This document shows positions 37,701 to 49,153 of a DNA stretch of 64,000 nt, in pieces; position 1 is the stretch's first letter, and each line of letters starts with the position of its first letter. The position numbers and the translations under genes are program-made. Under the pieces are notes generated by a model. The model was not told the DNA's origin, ran no database searches, and saw nothing but the letters and a program-made list of their open reading frames with translations. This stretch comes from Acanthosoma haemorrhoidale (lineage: Eukaryota > Arthropoda > Insecta > Hemiptera > Acanthosomatidae): contig OV884012.1 of assembly GCA_930367205.1 (NCBI GenBank), forward strand, positions 36,161,520 to 36,225,519, in the 5' to 3' direction.

Positions 37701-38579
37701 GAAACCTTTCTCAATGTTATAGTGTTAATAATTTCAATTTCTCTTGTTCTATATTGTAGTTTAATGATTAGTGGATAATATCATCAGTTGCTTGTATGTT
37801 AATTTCATTAACTGAATGTAATAATAAACGTGATATATATATATATTATGTATTGTGTTGTAAATAGATATTATATTATAATAATAAATTTTATCATGTC
37901 AAATGATCAATGTTGTCTGATAATACTTATTTATTTGTCTTGCAAGGCATTTCTTTTACCACTTTTCTGGATCAAGAGTGCCTCAGCCACATAAAAGAAA
38001 GTAATTTCCTTAACATTATCCCTATCATCCACTCCACGATTAATTCATATTCATTGTTGAGTTCCCATTAAATTAGCAGGAATAGTCTAGTAACTCATGA
38101 TATGATAACATAAAGCTGTATCGGTATCATGATTTTAACCCAACTCTCGACAATTCCTATTTAGTGTCGCATTTGCACCATTTCTTCCATCGGGACCCCA
38201 ACTCTCTCACCTTTACTCAAGATATGATTGTGTTTTACTTCTTATTGTTCAGAAAACTGGGCAGTTACACAAGGGTTAATGAGTTAGGAACTGGTCTAGA
38301 AAATGGAAATAAATTTTTAGAGGGTTAGTCTCAGCGCCTTTCCATCAAGTGCTTACCTCTTCATAAGAAATAGTGCCATAAGATAATTCAAAGGCTAGGT
38401 TCGTTCCTTTCTGCTGAAATTGGTTTGGTACAACTCCCATCAGGGTATTTTAATTGAACGTACAAAAATAATTAATTTAAAACATTGAAATCAGCAGCTT
38501 TCTATGTTGCAATGCAATTTTATTGAATTATTTTTTTAATCTTGTCGGGTTAAAGATCAAGATCATCGAATATCCCCGA

Positions 38580-39115
38580 AGTTGGGAGGAGACTCCCACC
38601 GCGGGCTAGGGTCGCTACAACCTCTAGCCGCCGTCCGGCGAGCGCCAAGAAAGAGATAGAGCGGGTAAACCTGTGGTCTTTGACCTTTGCTGGCGGTCAG
38701 CTTTATTCGTATTGATCTGAATCCATAATATCTTAGAAGGTATGCCCCGACAAAGCACTATGTTCAGGAGAAGAGGAACAGGGTAGGTTTATAGGTAGTT
38801 TATATGGTCTTGGAATGACCACGAATTCACACTCAGTATCTAAGGGTTGGCGAAAACCGTCCAGATCCCAAAGGTGAGTGTAAACCGGAGAGAAGCAGAC
38901 TGGATTGCCGTGGGAGACGCTACTAGGTAAATTTTGTAGGGCCACGGCAACCATCCTCTGCGAGGGAGAGGTCTCTCCCAAGGAGGTGCTAGTTTTAGCG
39001 AGAAGAAGGCAGAGATTCCCACCAGGAAAGTGTGGGGGAGAGAGATGCAGAGGTAGTTGAATGAGAATGCCATGATTTGAGTAGAGCAGCAAGCGCCAGT
39101 GCAGAGAGAGAGAAG
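38580..39115 (-). repeat. Unclassified interspersed repeat, copy A
   Basis: About 530 bases match, in inverse orientation, the block at 59975-60560. Shared landmarks on its minus strand include CTCTCTGCACTGGCGCT at the start and AAACTACCTATAA. They continue with CCTGTTCCTCTTCTCCTGAA, AATACGAATAAAGCTGACC and GGTCAAAGACCACAGGTTTA. The AATAAA within it could be a poly(A) signal. The open frame inside (38733-39092) is not similar to any protein I know. It could be part of an LTR or of a LINE UTR. Confidence 0.75.
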
Positions 39116-41314
39116 TGTTAATTTGGATCCTAAGTTAAAATATTTTTAGTATTGTTATTTTAAGAAAATGAGAAGTTTCACAGTGAATATAGGGCATAAT
39201 CTGTAATCCTTGTTAACACATGAATTTAAATTTTTTTTTTTTTTTCTTTCATAGCCCCTTTAAATTTACAGATAATTATAGATCCTTAGGCGAATCTATT
39301 TACAAAGTATTTTTGTATTTCCTGTTGCATCACTACATAATTTAAATATTAAAATTAGCAAGATATATTTTACCACAAAATAATTATTTGTTATTAAATA
39401 AGAATGTTAAATTTAGAGTGAAAGAAAATAAATTAACCTGATATACAAAGATATTGGCCATTTAAGAACTTGGGGTCCATGCTTCGGAAAAAAACGGGCA
39501 GCCAAACAAGTTTCTTTGTGTGGAAGTGAAGATATTTGTAGGTATGTCTTACGAAGATAGAAGAAATGTTAGTTGTTTTCACATTATATAACCACTAGTC
39601 TAGTGAATTATAATGGGAAATTCAATCATTAAAAGTAATAGATAACAGTAGAATGAATGTCAGCAGAGTAGATTTTGTATTAATGTAAGTTTTACATTTT
39701 TAGTGGATTAAAAATGTATTTTAATATTTAGTTTTGACTATTTGAAGGTATTTGAAAATCCAATAAATTTTAAAATGAGAAATCAATATATACATTCTTT
39801 AGAATAAAGCATTTATTATTTATCGATCTTAAACACTTTTTTTAATTTTTTCATATGAGTTTTTTCCTTTTATTATTTAAATGAGTTTACAAATTCAATA
39901 TAATGTATATACTAGTAACATAGTAAAGAATGGTCTGAGTTGCTTGATAATTTCAGAATTTTATGTAATATTTGCTCTCCAGGGCTGAGGAAATGTGGTC
40001 CGCAATGTGAAGTCTCAGCTGCACTGTGGTTTGTTGTAAATAGAAACCAAACCGGATTTGGCACATGGCAAGACTTTGAGAAAAGTTAATATCAACAAAT
40101 GGGAAATCGAAATTGGTATGAAAACTACAGTGTGTTACGAATTCGATAAGGAAGTATTCAACAAAATGATAGATAATTATACCATGATCAATGAATGAGA
40201 GGAAGATAAATAAAGGTATATTACATGTGAGGTGGGAGTGAAATAGAGTAATTAAGATACATAGGAACAAATATAAGATAAACAATATGACTGTTAATAC
40301 ATATCGTTATTAAATTTACAATTTACAAGACTATGTTAATTACAAGGCTGACAACAAATTTGAACATATACGCAAGAACGGTACAATATGTTGCGTAGAA
40401 AATAATTTTTGCCTTTGGAAACTTACTGCACTTCCTTCTGACCCACTTTTCTTTCCTTTTTTTGACCTGAGTCACTCGCCCTCTTGTCCCGAATCTGATC
40501 AATTACCCCCCCCCCCCAGTTCTTGAGTTAGGCTTAAACAGTCAACTAATTATGTAAACTTTGATGTAAGCTTATTTAAAGTAATCCAATATATAAATAC
40601 AAAGCAGTAATTTTAATGTCAGTACCAACTAAAAATCTCTATTCTAATCTGACTTTAGATGCTAGAAGAAGAGATAACTGCTAGAATCACTTTTTGTACA
40701 AACAGCTACGATGTAAATTGTTAAAACTAGTATCTCGTGTTTCAAAATTATTGATTGAGTCTGCATTAATGTCCTTAACTATGGGAAAAAACGAGATCTT
40801 TAAATCTTTGATGGCTTCTGAGTTGTGACTTAAAAGTTAACACAACAGCACGAAATTTGTCTACTTTAATTTTTAAATCACTGTGGTGGAGCACAGAAAT
40901 ATGACTTTATTCCAGCAGTCTTCTAATTTGTAACATAGCGCAGACTGTATAACTAATAAAAACCAAAATAATAATTAACTCTTCTGAAAACCGTCCGTTA
41001 CACCTTTATGATCTCTTTGGTTAAACCAGAGTATGTTTTGAGTTTTGGAATTTAACTTGATTTTGATTATTTAATTCAGGTTCATCGCAAAAATGATTAA
41101 TGATATTGCAATATTAAAATGCATATTTATAACACATTAGTTGTATATAAATAATTGATTTGTTTTGTTTTTCGTGTGCGGGAGGTTTCTTAGCTGTTTT
41201 CTTAGCTAGGTACAATTATTTTATTTTTGATAATTTTAAATTTGATTTATTTACACACTAGACAACTATTAGTTTTATCTCCCATATTTTTTTCGAAATT
41301 GTCTTTGCCGGTCC
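39116..41314. other. AT-rich intergenic stretch
   Basis: This lies between repeat A and the ATG of the RWD-RING gene. A 110-codon minus-strand frame (39953-40285) is hydrophobic and looks like a chance AT-rich frame. The promoter of the RWD-RING gene should lie at the right end but shows no clear TATA box. Confidence 0.4.
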
Positions 41315-41424
41315 ATGGGAGTTATTGAAGATGAACTTGATGAAATTAGGAAACTGTGTGAACATCTTGTGCCTGGCAGTAGACTTGTCACTTGTGTCAG
41401 GTCAATGGTCAGAGTTGAAATAAT
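41315..41424 (+). CDS. RWD-RING gene exon 1
   Basis: Starts at ATG 41315 (MGVIEDELDEIRKLCEHL) and ends in phase 2 before GTAAGC. It covers the first helix and first strand of the RWD-like fold. Confidence 0.8.
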
Positions 41425-44400
41425 GTAAGCAATAAAACTTTTCCAGCGATACCCAATGAATTCACTGTTGACATTTTATTATGCATGTGTTTCAGAAAAA
41501 CAGCAACTAAATCCATTGTAGTATGTGCCCAGTTCCCTGAAGAATATCCATCTTCACTCATTTTAATTGAGTTGAAAAGTAAAACACTTTCTCATAAACT
41601 TTTAAATAAGTTGACTGATGTTTGCGAGCAAGAGCTGAAGAAGCAACTGGGGAAGCCTCAGGTATAATAATAATAATAATTATTATTATTATTTTGATGA
41701 GGTGTGTTTTATATCTCCAATTAATATGATTGCTGTAAACATAAACTATTACAGAATGGAGTAACTAATGCTGTTGGGGTTAAAACATGTTTTGAATTGA
41801 AGTTTGATGCTCTATACATAGTCATAAAAAGAAAACAAATAAATGTATAATAGTACAGAATTATAAATATGGCTAGCACAGTGCAGAGGTCTTATAGTGC
41901 TTCCTCCGGCAGTATATCGGTCCTATACCAACTTCTTATACCCTCTACAATTCAAGCATTTATCCTTAAATCCCTGCTCAGTGACTTCCTCCCATCCATA
42001 AAATTATACCAGTAATGGAATAAGAGAAACGATATTTATAAAATCCTTTTATTAACAGGGCACAATCTGACCAGAAATGAATTGAGAACCACAACAGGTC
42101 TCCTAAAGAAGTGGCATCCTTACTCCAGAAGTGGCATTTATCACCTACCGAGTGATAGATTTTCTAATTATATCATATTTCATGGATATTTTGTATTCAT
42201 TTAAATGAATTTTTTACTTTGTTTGGTGGCTTTACACTGAGGAAACTTAAAACAAATTACTTGCATTAAACTTGAAATTATTGTTTGCTATCAAAATTGC
42301 TGAGCAACATACATCTTAAGCAACCCTGTACTACTGATCCCTTTACACATTGCGACAGGCTGCTTCATCTTCCTTGTCTCTTTATGTCAGTTGTCTTGTC
42401 ACTCCTGACTTTTGCAGTTTCCGTTATATCAATGGGAGGAACGGTTTTTTTCTACTAAGGAGAATTTGTACTAAGGTTTCTTGCTTTTCTTTAACTTCTC
42501 TCACTGAAAATTCATTCTAAATCAATAACTCTTCCAATACCTCGACCTTATCTTTCTTACATAATATAAGTTGCAATATGACAAGGAGGAACATGATAAT
42601 ATTTGATTGAGGATTTTTTTTCAAATGAAAGGGGACACCCCCTTGTAGTTGTCTTATTAATTTGCATCTAGCTTTTTTCATGGTATTCTTTGATAAGAAG
42701 CTTTACTTTATTGTCCAAATGTGGTTTGAATATCATCACTTGTATAGAACCTTTTAGGGGATCAACATTCTTTTCCCTTTTATACATATGATTAAATTGA
42801 CTTCTCTAGACCTAGGGAATCTGCAGGTTGCTGTCATGGTGTATTATTATTATTTTTTAACCATAAATGTACTTATCAAAATTAAAATAAATTGATTTGA
42901 TGCAATTTATATTTAAGTTTAGCTATTTTTAGCATTGATTTACTACTTATTATTTTTTTTCTTTATGACTGTACACTATATATTGTTATATAGTTCTGTT
43001 AAATATATGATTAATTGCTAGACTAACTTTTTATTGAAAAATTTAACATGTGCCTTATTTATGCATTTCAGATATTGAAAGCTGTCCAATACATCAGTAA
43101 CTTTGTTGCAGAAAATCCATTATGTGCTTGTTACGATGAAATAGCAGAGATAAAAAAACTTATTTGTGAAAAAGATGAAATAAAATTAAAACAAAAGACT
43201 TCCAATATTTATTTGAAGATAGTCGAAGGAAATTATTTTATCAAAGTAAAGTTTTTTATTCCAGATGATTACCCTACAAAGTCTGTGGGGTAAGCTAGAG
43301 TTCTATTAAAGTTGAATGTCTGAGAAATTACAAGCTACAATTAGAATGATTTGTGTCTAATGTATATAATGTTACAAAGACTTTGTGTTGATAGAATGGA
43401 GGCAAACTCCAACTTCCCACATAGTATGGAGAGATACTTGGTCGGGCAATCGAAAGAGTCTGCTAGAAAATGCGTGGAGCCACCTTTGCGCCTGCCGCCA
43501 GGTGGAACTTTCCGCCCGCTGCCCTCACTCCTGCTGTCTGCACAGGTCTTCTTTAACGCCGTAAGGATCCTACCTCAGCAGCGCTGCCAACTCTGCAAGA
43601 AAAATGGCCTTCCTAGCAATCCCCAAGTATTAAAAAATTCGGTTTATTTACCCTATATGAATTAAAATGATTATGGGCATATTTAAGTTTAACACACAGG
43701 TTTTCCTTGGTCTCCCACATCTGCATATTAGACCAGCATGAGCATCTCAATCGCATCTCCCTTTTTTCTATCTCTCCATTTCCTCAATGCTTTGCTCTCT
43801 TGTAAGGAAGTTACTGATCTGGTAAGTTTTCACAGTTCTTTGTTGGAACTTTTGTGGTACTATCTAATTGCGATGATTTTTCTCAGACATCTGTTCACAA
43901 AAACTTGCAACTGTGCCAAAAATCTTTTCGTCATGCTCAAAGTTTCACATCCAAATAGGAGAATAAATCACATGTTTGAACTGTGGAGCCTCAGCTTGGT
44001 CCTCTTTGACAATCTCTTGTTGTGCCATACTGGATACAACATAAGGAAGGGAGCTTTAACTTTCCAGTCCCAGCAAGCAACCTCCTTTTCAGTTTCTCCA
44101 GATTTTCCGACCATGTCCCCAGGTAGGTGAATAGATTAAAGTCACAATCTACAAGGAATGTCCTCTTATTTGTAGTGCAAAATCCATTTCTAAGTTGAAC
44201 CTCTTTTCTTTAGTTTTGGAGACATTGATTTTAAGCCCTGAAAATTTCTTTACAGTCTTCTACTTTGCCAGTTTTACCTTCACATCAGTATAGCTTTGGG
44301 CCAATAAGCAATTGACAACAGAAAAGTCGAAATACTCCAGCTGGTGAATTAAACACCATTGGATAACCCTTTTACTTAAGCTTGAGATGAGTCTCATGAT

Positions 44401-45503
44401 CAGTTTGGAGAAGATGAAAAGTAGGCTTCCTAACAAAACAGGGGGAACCCCGTTTTCTCTTGCTCAATTTGATAACAAACAAGGCTAAAACCTTGATATT
44501 GGTTATAATAGACAAATTTTACATTAAAATTTATTATTTATTTAGTCGATATACCAACATGACCAAACTTTTATTTTTAAATTACACAATAAACTATTGC
44601 TTATTGATATTAGCCACTACAAAATATAGGAGAGGGGAAGCTTACTAATGCTATCAGCAAGCTATTTATATTCTGAACCTCTTATTGGATCTGGGAAATG
44701 AGTTATGATATATTATAACAAGATATTATTAAAATAACAAAAATAAATTACTTAACAATTAAACTTATTAATTTGAAAAAAATGTAGGCGAGGAGCTGAT
44801 CCACCAAGTGTTTCTTGTTTACTTGTGGCTTAATTGACCGTCTTTTAATCTTCTTTTTTTGTTAATTGGGACACTTATTGCTTATTACACATTATAGCAA
44901 ATCCTCCAACCAATTTATATGCAGAAATATAACTGCTCTGTACATTTGATTAGAATTTTATAAATGATTGTTTATTTAAGCTTTCTGTAGTTTACTAGTC
45001 AACAACTTTTTTTCTTTTTAATTAAGGATGCCCAGACTAATGAGTCGGCTGGTGACCATGTTGAAAGGTTGTTTTGTAACCATCTTTTTCACTTGGAGTG
45101 CCTTATTATGTTTATGAAAACACCTCCTTTTCAAGGTAAGATGTCAATTTTATAACAAATAACAATAAAAATCGGCAAAACTTTAGACAAAATAAATTAT
45201 TAGTTAGTAATTATTAGACAACTCCTTTATAGGATTATATTATTCTGAATCCTTTGAGTCCATTTTACACATTAGCTGCTATCCAGTTAAATAAAACCTG
45301 TTCAGTCAGACCTTTTAACCTTACATTTACCAGTGGTCTTATTGTATCTGTATGCTGTTTAAGGAGGGAAGAAATGTCCTGAATGTAGGGAGCGCATATA
45401 CCATGATAAGTGGAGGATGTCAGACCAGATGGCTGAAGCCAGGTGGGCCCATGAGGAGGCCCGCAAGCGGGAACTGGAAGATGTTGCACAAGCATTTTTG
45501 TAA
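41315..45503 (+). CDS. Tandem RWD-like plus RING-H2 protein, putative E3 ubiquitin ligase
   Basis: Six exons (41315-41424, 41496-41661, 43072-43289, 43395-43626, about 45028-45136, 45364-45503) join in consistent phases into 324 residues. Residues 1-92 look like an RWD domain (acidic first helix, a strand, FPEEYPSSLILIEL, a long last helix). Residues about 93-164 repeat the pattern (YDEIAEIKKL ... YFIKVKFFIPDDYP), a second RWD-like half. A conserved-looking linker follows (LVGQSKESARKCVEPPLR). The RING-H2 has all eight ligands: C229, C232, C259, H261, H264, C267, C283, C286. The tail is a charged helix (AEARWAHEEARKRELEDV). RWD domains bind partners such as E2 enzymes, and RING-H2 domains recruit E2~ubiquitin, so ubiquitin ligase activity is inferred. 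I do not recognise a named orthologue. The start is the first in-frame ATG, in context CCATGG. Confidence 0.82.
41496..41661 (+). CDS. RWD-RING gene exon 2
   Basis: Bounded by acceptor GTGTTTCAG and donor GTATAA. It carries FPEEYPSSLILIELKS, the RWD 'YP' turn, and the last helix ending in KKQLGKPQ. The donor lies directly at the foot of an (AAT)n(ATT)n palindrome. Confidence 0.85.
41666..41693. repeat. (AAT)n(ATT)n perfect palindrome at a splice donor
   Basis: Fourteen bases on each side of 41679/41680 pair perfectly, starting four bases after the first base of the intron-2 donor (GT at 41662-41663). In RNA it could form an A-U hairpin at the donor. Confidence 0.85.
43072..43289 (+). CDS. 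RWD-RING gene exon 3
   Basis: Bounded by acceptor GCATTTCAG and donor GTAAGC; in phase 0, out phase 2. It encodes the second RWD-like half with KVKFFIPDDYPTKSV. Confidence 0.85.
43395..43626 (+). CDS. RWD-RING gene exon 4
   Basis: The acceptor is TTGATAG and the donor GTATTA, which is weak. It carries ERYLVGQSKESARKCVEPPL, a Pro-rich linker and the first zinc pair CQLC. The open frame runs on past the donor to about 43665, so intron retention would give a truncated protein without the rest of the RING. Confidence 0.75.
43690..44480 (-). pseudogene. Dead LINE reverse-transcriptase fragment (RTE-like)
   Basis: The minus strand, in several frames, reads LEYFDFSVVNCLLAQ where an intact RT has 'LExLDFADDICLLSH', so the catalytic FADD box is destroyed. 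It then reads SGLKINVSKTKEKR ('GLKINxSKTK'), and LQVFVNRCLRKI near 43900, the usual end of the RT-thumb region. Many stops and frameshifts are present. It lies in intron 43627-45027 of the RWD-RING gene, antisense to it. Confidence 0.65.
45028..45136 (+). CDS. RWD-RING gene exon 5
   Basis: Bounded by acceptor AATTAAG and donor GTAAGA. It encodes DHVERLFCNHLFHLEC, the central C-x-H-x2-H-x2-C of the RING-H2. The end is given to within one base. Confidence 0.82.
45364..45503 (+). CDS. RWD-RING gene exon 6
   Basis: The acceptor is GCTGTTTAAG. The exon opens GGKKCPECRERIYHDKW, the last zinc pair, then a charged helix, and ends at TAA 45501-45503. AATAAA near 45814 could serve for polyadenylation. 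Confidence 0.85.
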
Positions 45504-45548
45504 TAGCCTGCCCAGAATAACTTGCCATTGTCTAATGTAAAGACACAC

Positions 45549-45592
45549 ACATACATACATATATATATATATATAATATATATATATATAAT
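45549..45592. repeat. (TA)n microsatellite
   Basis: Alternating AC then AT dinucleotide runs (CACACACATACATACATA then TATATA) lie just after the RWD-RING stop codon, probably in its 3' UTR. Confidence 0.8.
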
Positions 45593-46572
45593 AGGATTAT
45601 CTATATTAGGAATATATTCATATGTATATATGAATTTTATATTTTTCACTATTGTCTAAATTAGTAATTACTTTAGCATTTCGGTATTTATATTTATAAG
45701 ATGTACCATTTTTAAAAATGATGGATTTTTGTTACTATAATATTAGTAAGGTCATCTCATTCTTCCAGTGTTTTTTGTAAATAACTTTTATTTAAAAAAA
45801 ATGTTACTGTATAAATAAATCTAATATTAGATTGTAAAAAAAAAAAATTAAACTATATTCATTTATATTATTAATTTATTAAAAAACTCATAAAACTTGC
45901 ACCACTTTTGGTGGTTGAACAAGATGTTGATCAAGTGTATATAATATTTTTGTAACTCCGTTTCTGGCGCAAGTTTCCGAGACTCGAGCAGCTTGTTAAC
46001 TGTTTATAGCTCAGAATGTGGGTGCTTGCTGTCCAACAAAAACATAATTGCTGTATTACTGTTTACAAAATGTGCCTGAAGATATCTGGCAAGTGATTGT
46101 TATACTTTTTTTTTTTAAACATTTATTTCTCAGTAGTAAGTATTTAATAATAATGAATACATACAGGAAGTTTAATTAATGTACAAGTTAAAACTTGCTG
46201 GACTTTCAAAGTTTTAATTAAGATTAATGTTGACTTTAAAGGCTGTTACAGTGGAATAAATGATATTTAGTAGTTTTTTAATTAACCTTTTTATTTTACA
46301 TCCTTGGTGTGAAGACAAGATGCTGACTGAAAATTTGATGTTTAGATCAAACAGGTATTTATTTTTATTTTTTTTTATTTCAAAACCCCTTTATTGATCA
46401 AAGTTTTACAATTTACAAATTCTCGATTTATAGTTTTCTCCTCTTACTGCATATCTGCGTATACATTCGAAGTTAAAATTACAAATCACTGGGTACAGGA
46501 ATAGGTGATGGGGCTCACCTTGAGATTACAATGTGGGAACTACAAACTAAAACCTAAAACTAGAACCTAAGA

Positions 46573-47164
46573 CTAAAGCGTTCCTGCCACGACAGCGTCC
46601 TGCCATCGATAGGGGAACGGAGCAGGGGTTACCGTGTTCAACACCGGGTTTGTCAAGTACTGTAGTGAGTCGAAAAATTTGATATGTCTATGTTGGATGA
46701 ACTCACTGTTGCTCCACTGCTCGAATAAAGTATGTCTGACCACTTTCATCAGTATACCGTTTTGGAATTGTTGGAGTCGCTGAGCTGTCGTATAGGTTTG
46801 ATGACGAAAGAGCGGTGCACCATACAACAGAGTAGGCCTGAGTACATCTTGTAAATCAATAGCTTTAGATGCAGTATTAGATTGGGGGAAGTCAGTAAAT
46901 GCGTAAGCCGGTAAGACTTCGTGCGGGTTTGCTTCAACTTCCTCTAGGCTGTTGGCTGGTGAGTTTTGCTGTGTTCCTACTGTGTAAGTAGTAGGCAGCG
47001 GACTTTTTCCCTTTTGGAAGGAGAAAATTATGCAGTCAGTTTTACCTGCGTTTACAGAGATATTGAGTCTCCCCATTTCTCACTGATCTGGTTACAGGCT
47101 ACTTCAGCTTGTCTAAGAGCTACCTTGGCGCTCATGCTGCTACTGTACACCGCTATGTCATCAG
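46573..47164 (-). pseudogene. LINE ORF2 C-terminal region
   Basis: After the FADD box the frame continues with AKVALRQAEVACNQISEKWG, then NAGKTDCIIFSF ('N..KT..I.FS'), and VLRPTLLYGAPLFRH ('RPxxLYG'). It ends ...WQDAVVAGTL with a stop at 46573. A frameshift near 47080 separates the two parts. The 3' UTR follows. Confidence 0.8.
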
Positions 47165-47998
47165 CGAAAGTAGTAACTGTTGTTTTTTGAGTCGAATGCT
47201 TGAGTGAAGTCAACCGAAATCAATGCCGTGGCTATGTTTCTATTCAAGTTTTGGCTAGCTTCTGACTGTAGCTTCAGAAGGGGGTGATCTGCGCTCATAC
47301 TGGATTGAAATCCAGTCTGTTCTGGCGGAATGATGTCATTTTCCGCGCAGTAATTTTTGAGATAATTCAATAGAATTTTCTCAAAAATTCTCCCCATTTG
47401 CGGTAACAAGCTGATCGGGCGGTAGTGGGCTGGGTGATCTCCCCCTCTTTGCTGGTTTTAATAATGGAAACAAGATGGCTTGTTTCCATGTGCCAGGAAA
47501 GTACCGCAATCTTATACAAGAGTTGTATAAGTTTGGGAGTACAATCCCTCTCCTCGGCATTTGTTTGAGCAGCATTGTTTGTATCCCGTCGTGCCCTGGT
47601 GCTCGGTTTCCCTGACATCGGCGAAGAATTGCCTTGAGCTGCTTCGGTGATACAAACATGTGCTTCTGTTCAACATCTACCGGAGGAGGCATTTGGTAGT
47701 AGCCCGTCCTTGCTGTAATATCCCTAGCGTAGTGGTCGGCCAGTTTTATTGCCTGTTGCTCAGAAGTAAGAACATTGTCGCCTTCGTGTAGGTGGACTGC
47801 GGCTGCCTTGCCTTTTGTAGTCTTCAACAGCTTCCAGAACTTTCTGTGATCGCCGTGAGTGCTACATAATCGCTCATGCCACTTTGCTGTTTTCCAGAGT
47901 TTCATCAAGCCCCGGATTCGCATTGTGAGAGAATTCACAACTACCTTAGCTTGTTGATCTCTCGTACTGTACCATGTATTCTTCCAATTGTTGCGCAA
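47165..47998 (-). pseudogene. LINE reverse transcriptase, N-terminal half, frameshifted
   Basis: The frame reads HYARDITARTG..., then CQGNRAPGHDGIQTMLLKQM (RT block 1, 'APGxDGI'), then WKQAILFPLLKPAKRG. Frame changes near 47380-47440 are needed to reach LLPQMGRIFEKILLNYLKNY and QTGFQSSMSADHPL. The catalytic motif A is VDFTQAFDS. Directly after it the sequence jumps to TTFADDIAVYSSS (motif C). The roughly 100 residues normally between the two motifs, including motif B, are deleted. Confidence 0.85.
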
Positions 47999-48008
47999 GG
48001 CAATAATT

Positions 48009-48872
48009 TTAATAATATGGTCTCAGGGTTGGTGGCATAAGGCTAAACTTTGGGATCGCAGTATCCGCGGCGTCTATTATCACATTAGTCATGAAAGTTA
48101 GTTGAAGATCTACTTCTTCTTTTGTGCGGATAAATGGCACCGTATGCAGGTTATGGTAAATTTGCGACCGATACAGCTCCCAGTCGGCACGGTGGTAGTT
48201 GTATCTCGTGGGGCGAGGGGTCACCACTTTACCATCCACTGCGTACAGTACTGGCCTGTGGCCAGACGTAATAAAGTCAAGGGTGGTGCAACTAGTAATA
48301 CGGTGGGGTTGTCTTGTCAGAAATAAGTCAATTGTCGAGGTGGCCTGCGGGTAACCTCTATGTCGAAATGTAAAAGTCTGGGGGTGAACAACCGTAAACG
48401 GCATTTTCACCAGGAGTCTCCCAGCCATGTTTGTTGCGGTGTTATACCACATCGTGTGTCTCGCATTGAGATCTCCCACCACCCAATGGATGGACCTCTG
48501 CGAACATGCGTGTAGCAGGGCTGAGTACTCCTGGAGAGAAGCGTACGGTCTCCTGTATAGAGCGGTAAGGTAAATGGGGTTCCCCAAATTTACCTTAGCT
48601 GTCAGGTGGTGAAGCCTGGGATCGCTTGTAGTCAGTGGTGAAGCCACTACCTTCCAACTGATACCATGACGTACAGCAATGAGAACAGCGCCGTAACCGG
48701 TGACTTTTTCAATGGCAGTAGAATAACCTTTCATGTGGATCGATTGTGTAGACACTCTCGTGTCTGTAAAAACTACAATATCTGGTTGATAGAGTGCTAT
48801 CAACTCTTCTACCTCATCTATTTTGGTCAGGAGACCATCAAAGTTAAAATTTAATATACGGTGATCTACCAT
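48009..48872 (-). pseudogene. LINE ORF2 N-terminus: AP-type endonuclease
   Basis: The frame starts at the ATG overlapping the ORF1 stop and reads ILNFNFDGLLTKIDEVEEL. It then has DIVVFTDTRVS (metal-site strand), GDLNARHTMW (the 'GDxNAxH' catalytic motif) and ITSGHRPVLYAV near the end. The canonical final motif is SDHxP; here it is SGHRP, so a key Asp is replaced by Gly. The frame stops in LRPYY at the boundary to the RT region, where an intact element would read on. Confidence 0.85.
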
Positions 48873-49153
48873 TTTTGTTGATTACCAGATATTATAGCCG
48901 TAAACATTTGGCTGCAGAAATCGACGAGGGCAGTTACCCATTTCGGTCCACATTCAAGGTATTGGCGCTGGTCATTTGTCAAGAACGTTAGTCTAGGATC
49001 TAGGTACTTACGTCTTTTATTTTCAGATGTGTCCGACGGGGTGGGGGCCGTTCTCGACGTGGAGGGGGCATCTAGGTCTTCAGTACTGTCCTGGAAGCGT
49101 TTGAAGAGCGGGTTCTGCCAGGCGTTGATAGATGGTGATTGAGCCGGCCTCAC
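48866..49153 (-). pseudogene. LINE ORF1 (gag-like) C-terminal part
   Basis: This 95-codon frame is cut off at its 5' end by the truncation of the element. It is Pro/Ser-rich, then RRKYLDPRLTFLTNDQRQYL and a short helix-rich tail ending GNQQKW. No zinc knuckles are present in what remains. Its stop (TGG TAG) overlaps the ATG of ORF2 in ATGGTAG. Confidence 0.65.

Noticed and set aside
39953..40285. 110-codon hydrophobic minus-strand frame
   Set aside because: AT-rich composition gives Phe/Ile/Leu runs; no signal, splice or homology evidence.
41870..42170. Possible LINE C-terminal remnant (LLLTGHNLTRNELRTT) in intron 2 of the RWD-RING gene
   Set aside because: Only one short stretch resembles such proteins, and it is not supported by ordered motifs as in the other fragments.
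44790..44860. RGADPPSVSCLL-like reading considered as an RWD-RING exon
   Set aside because: It breaks the frame; exon 43395-43626 joins directly and in phase to the exon at 45028.
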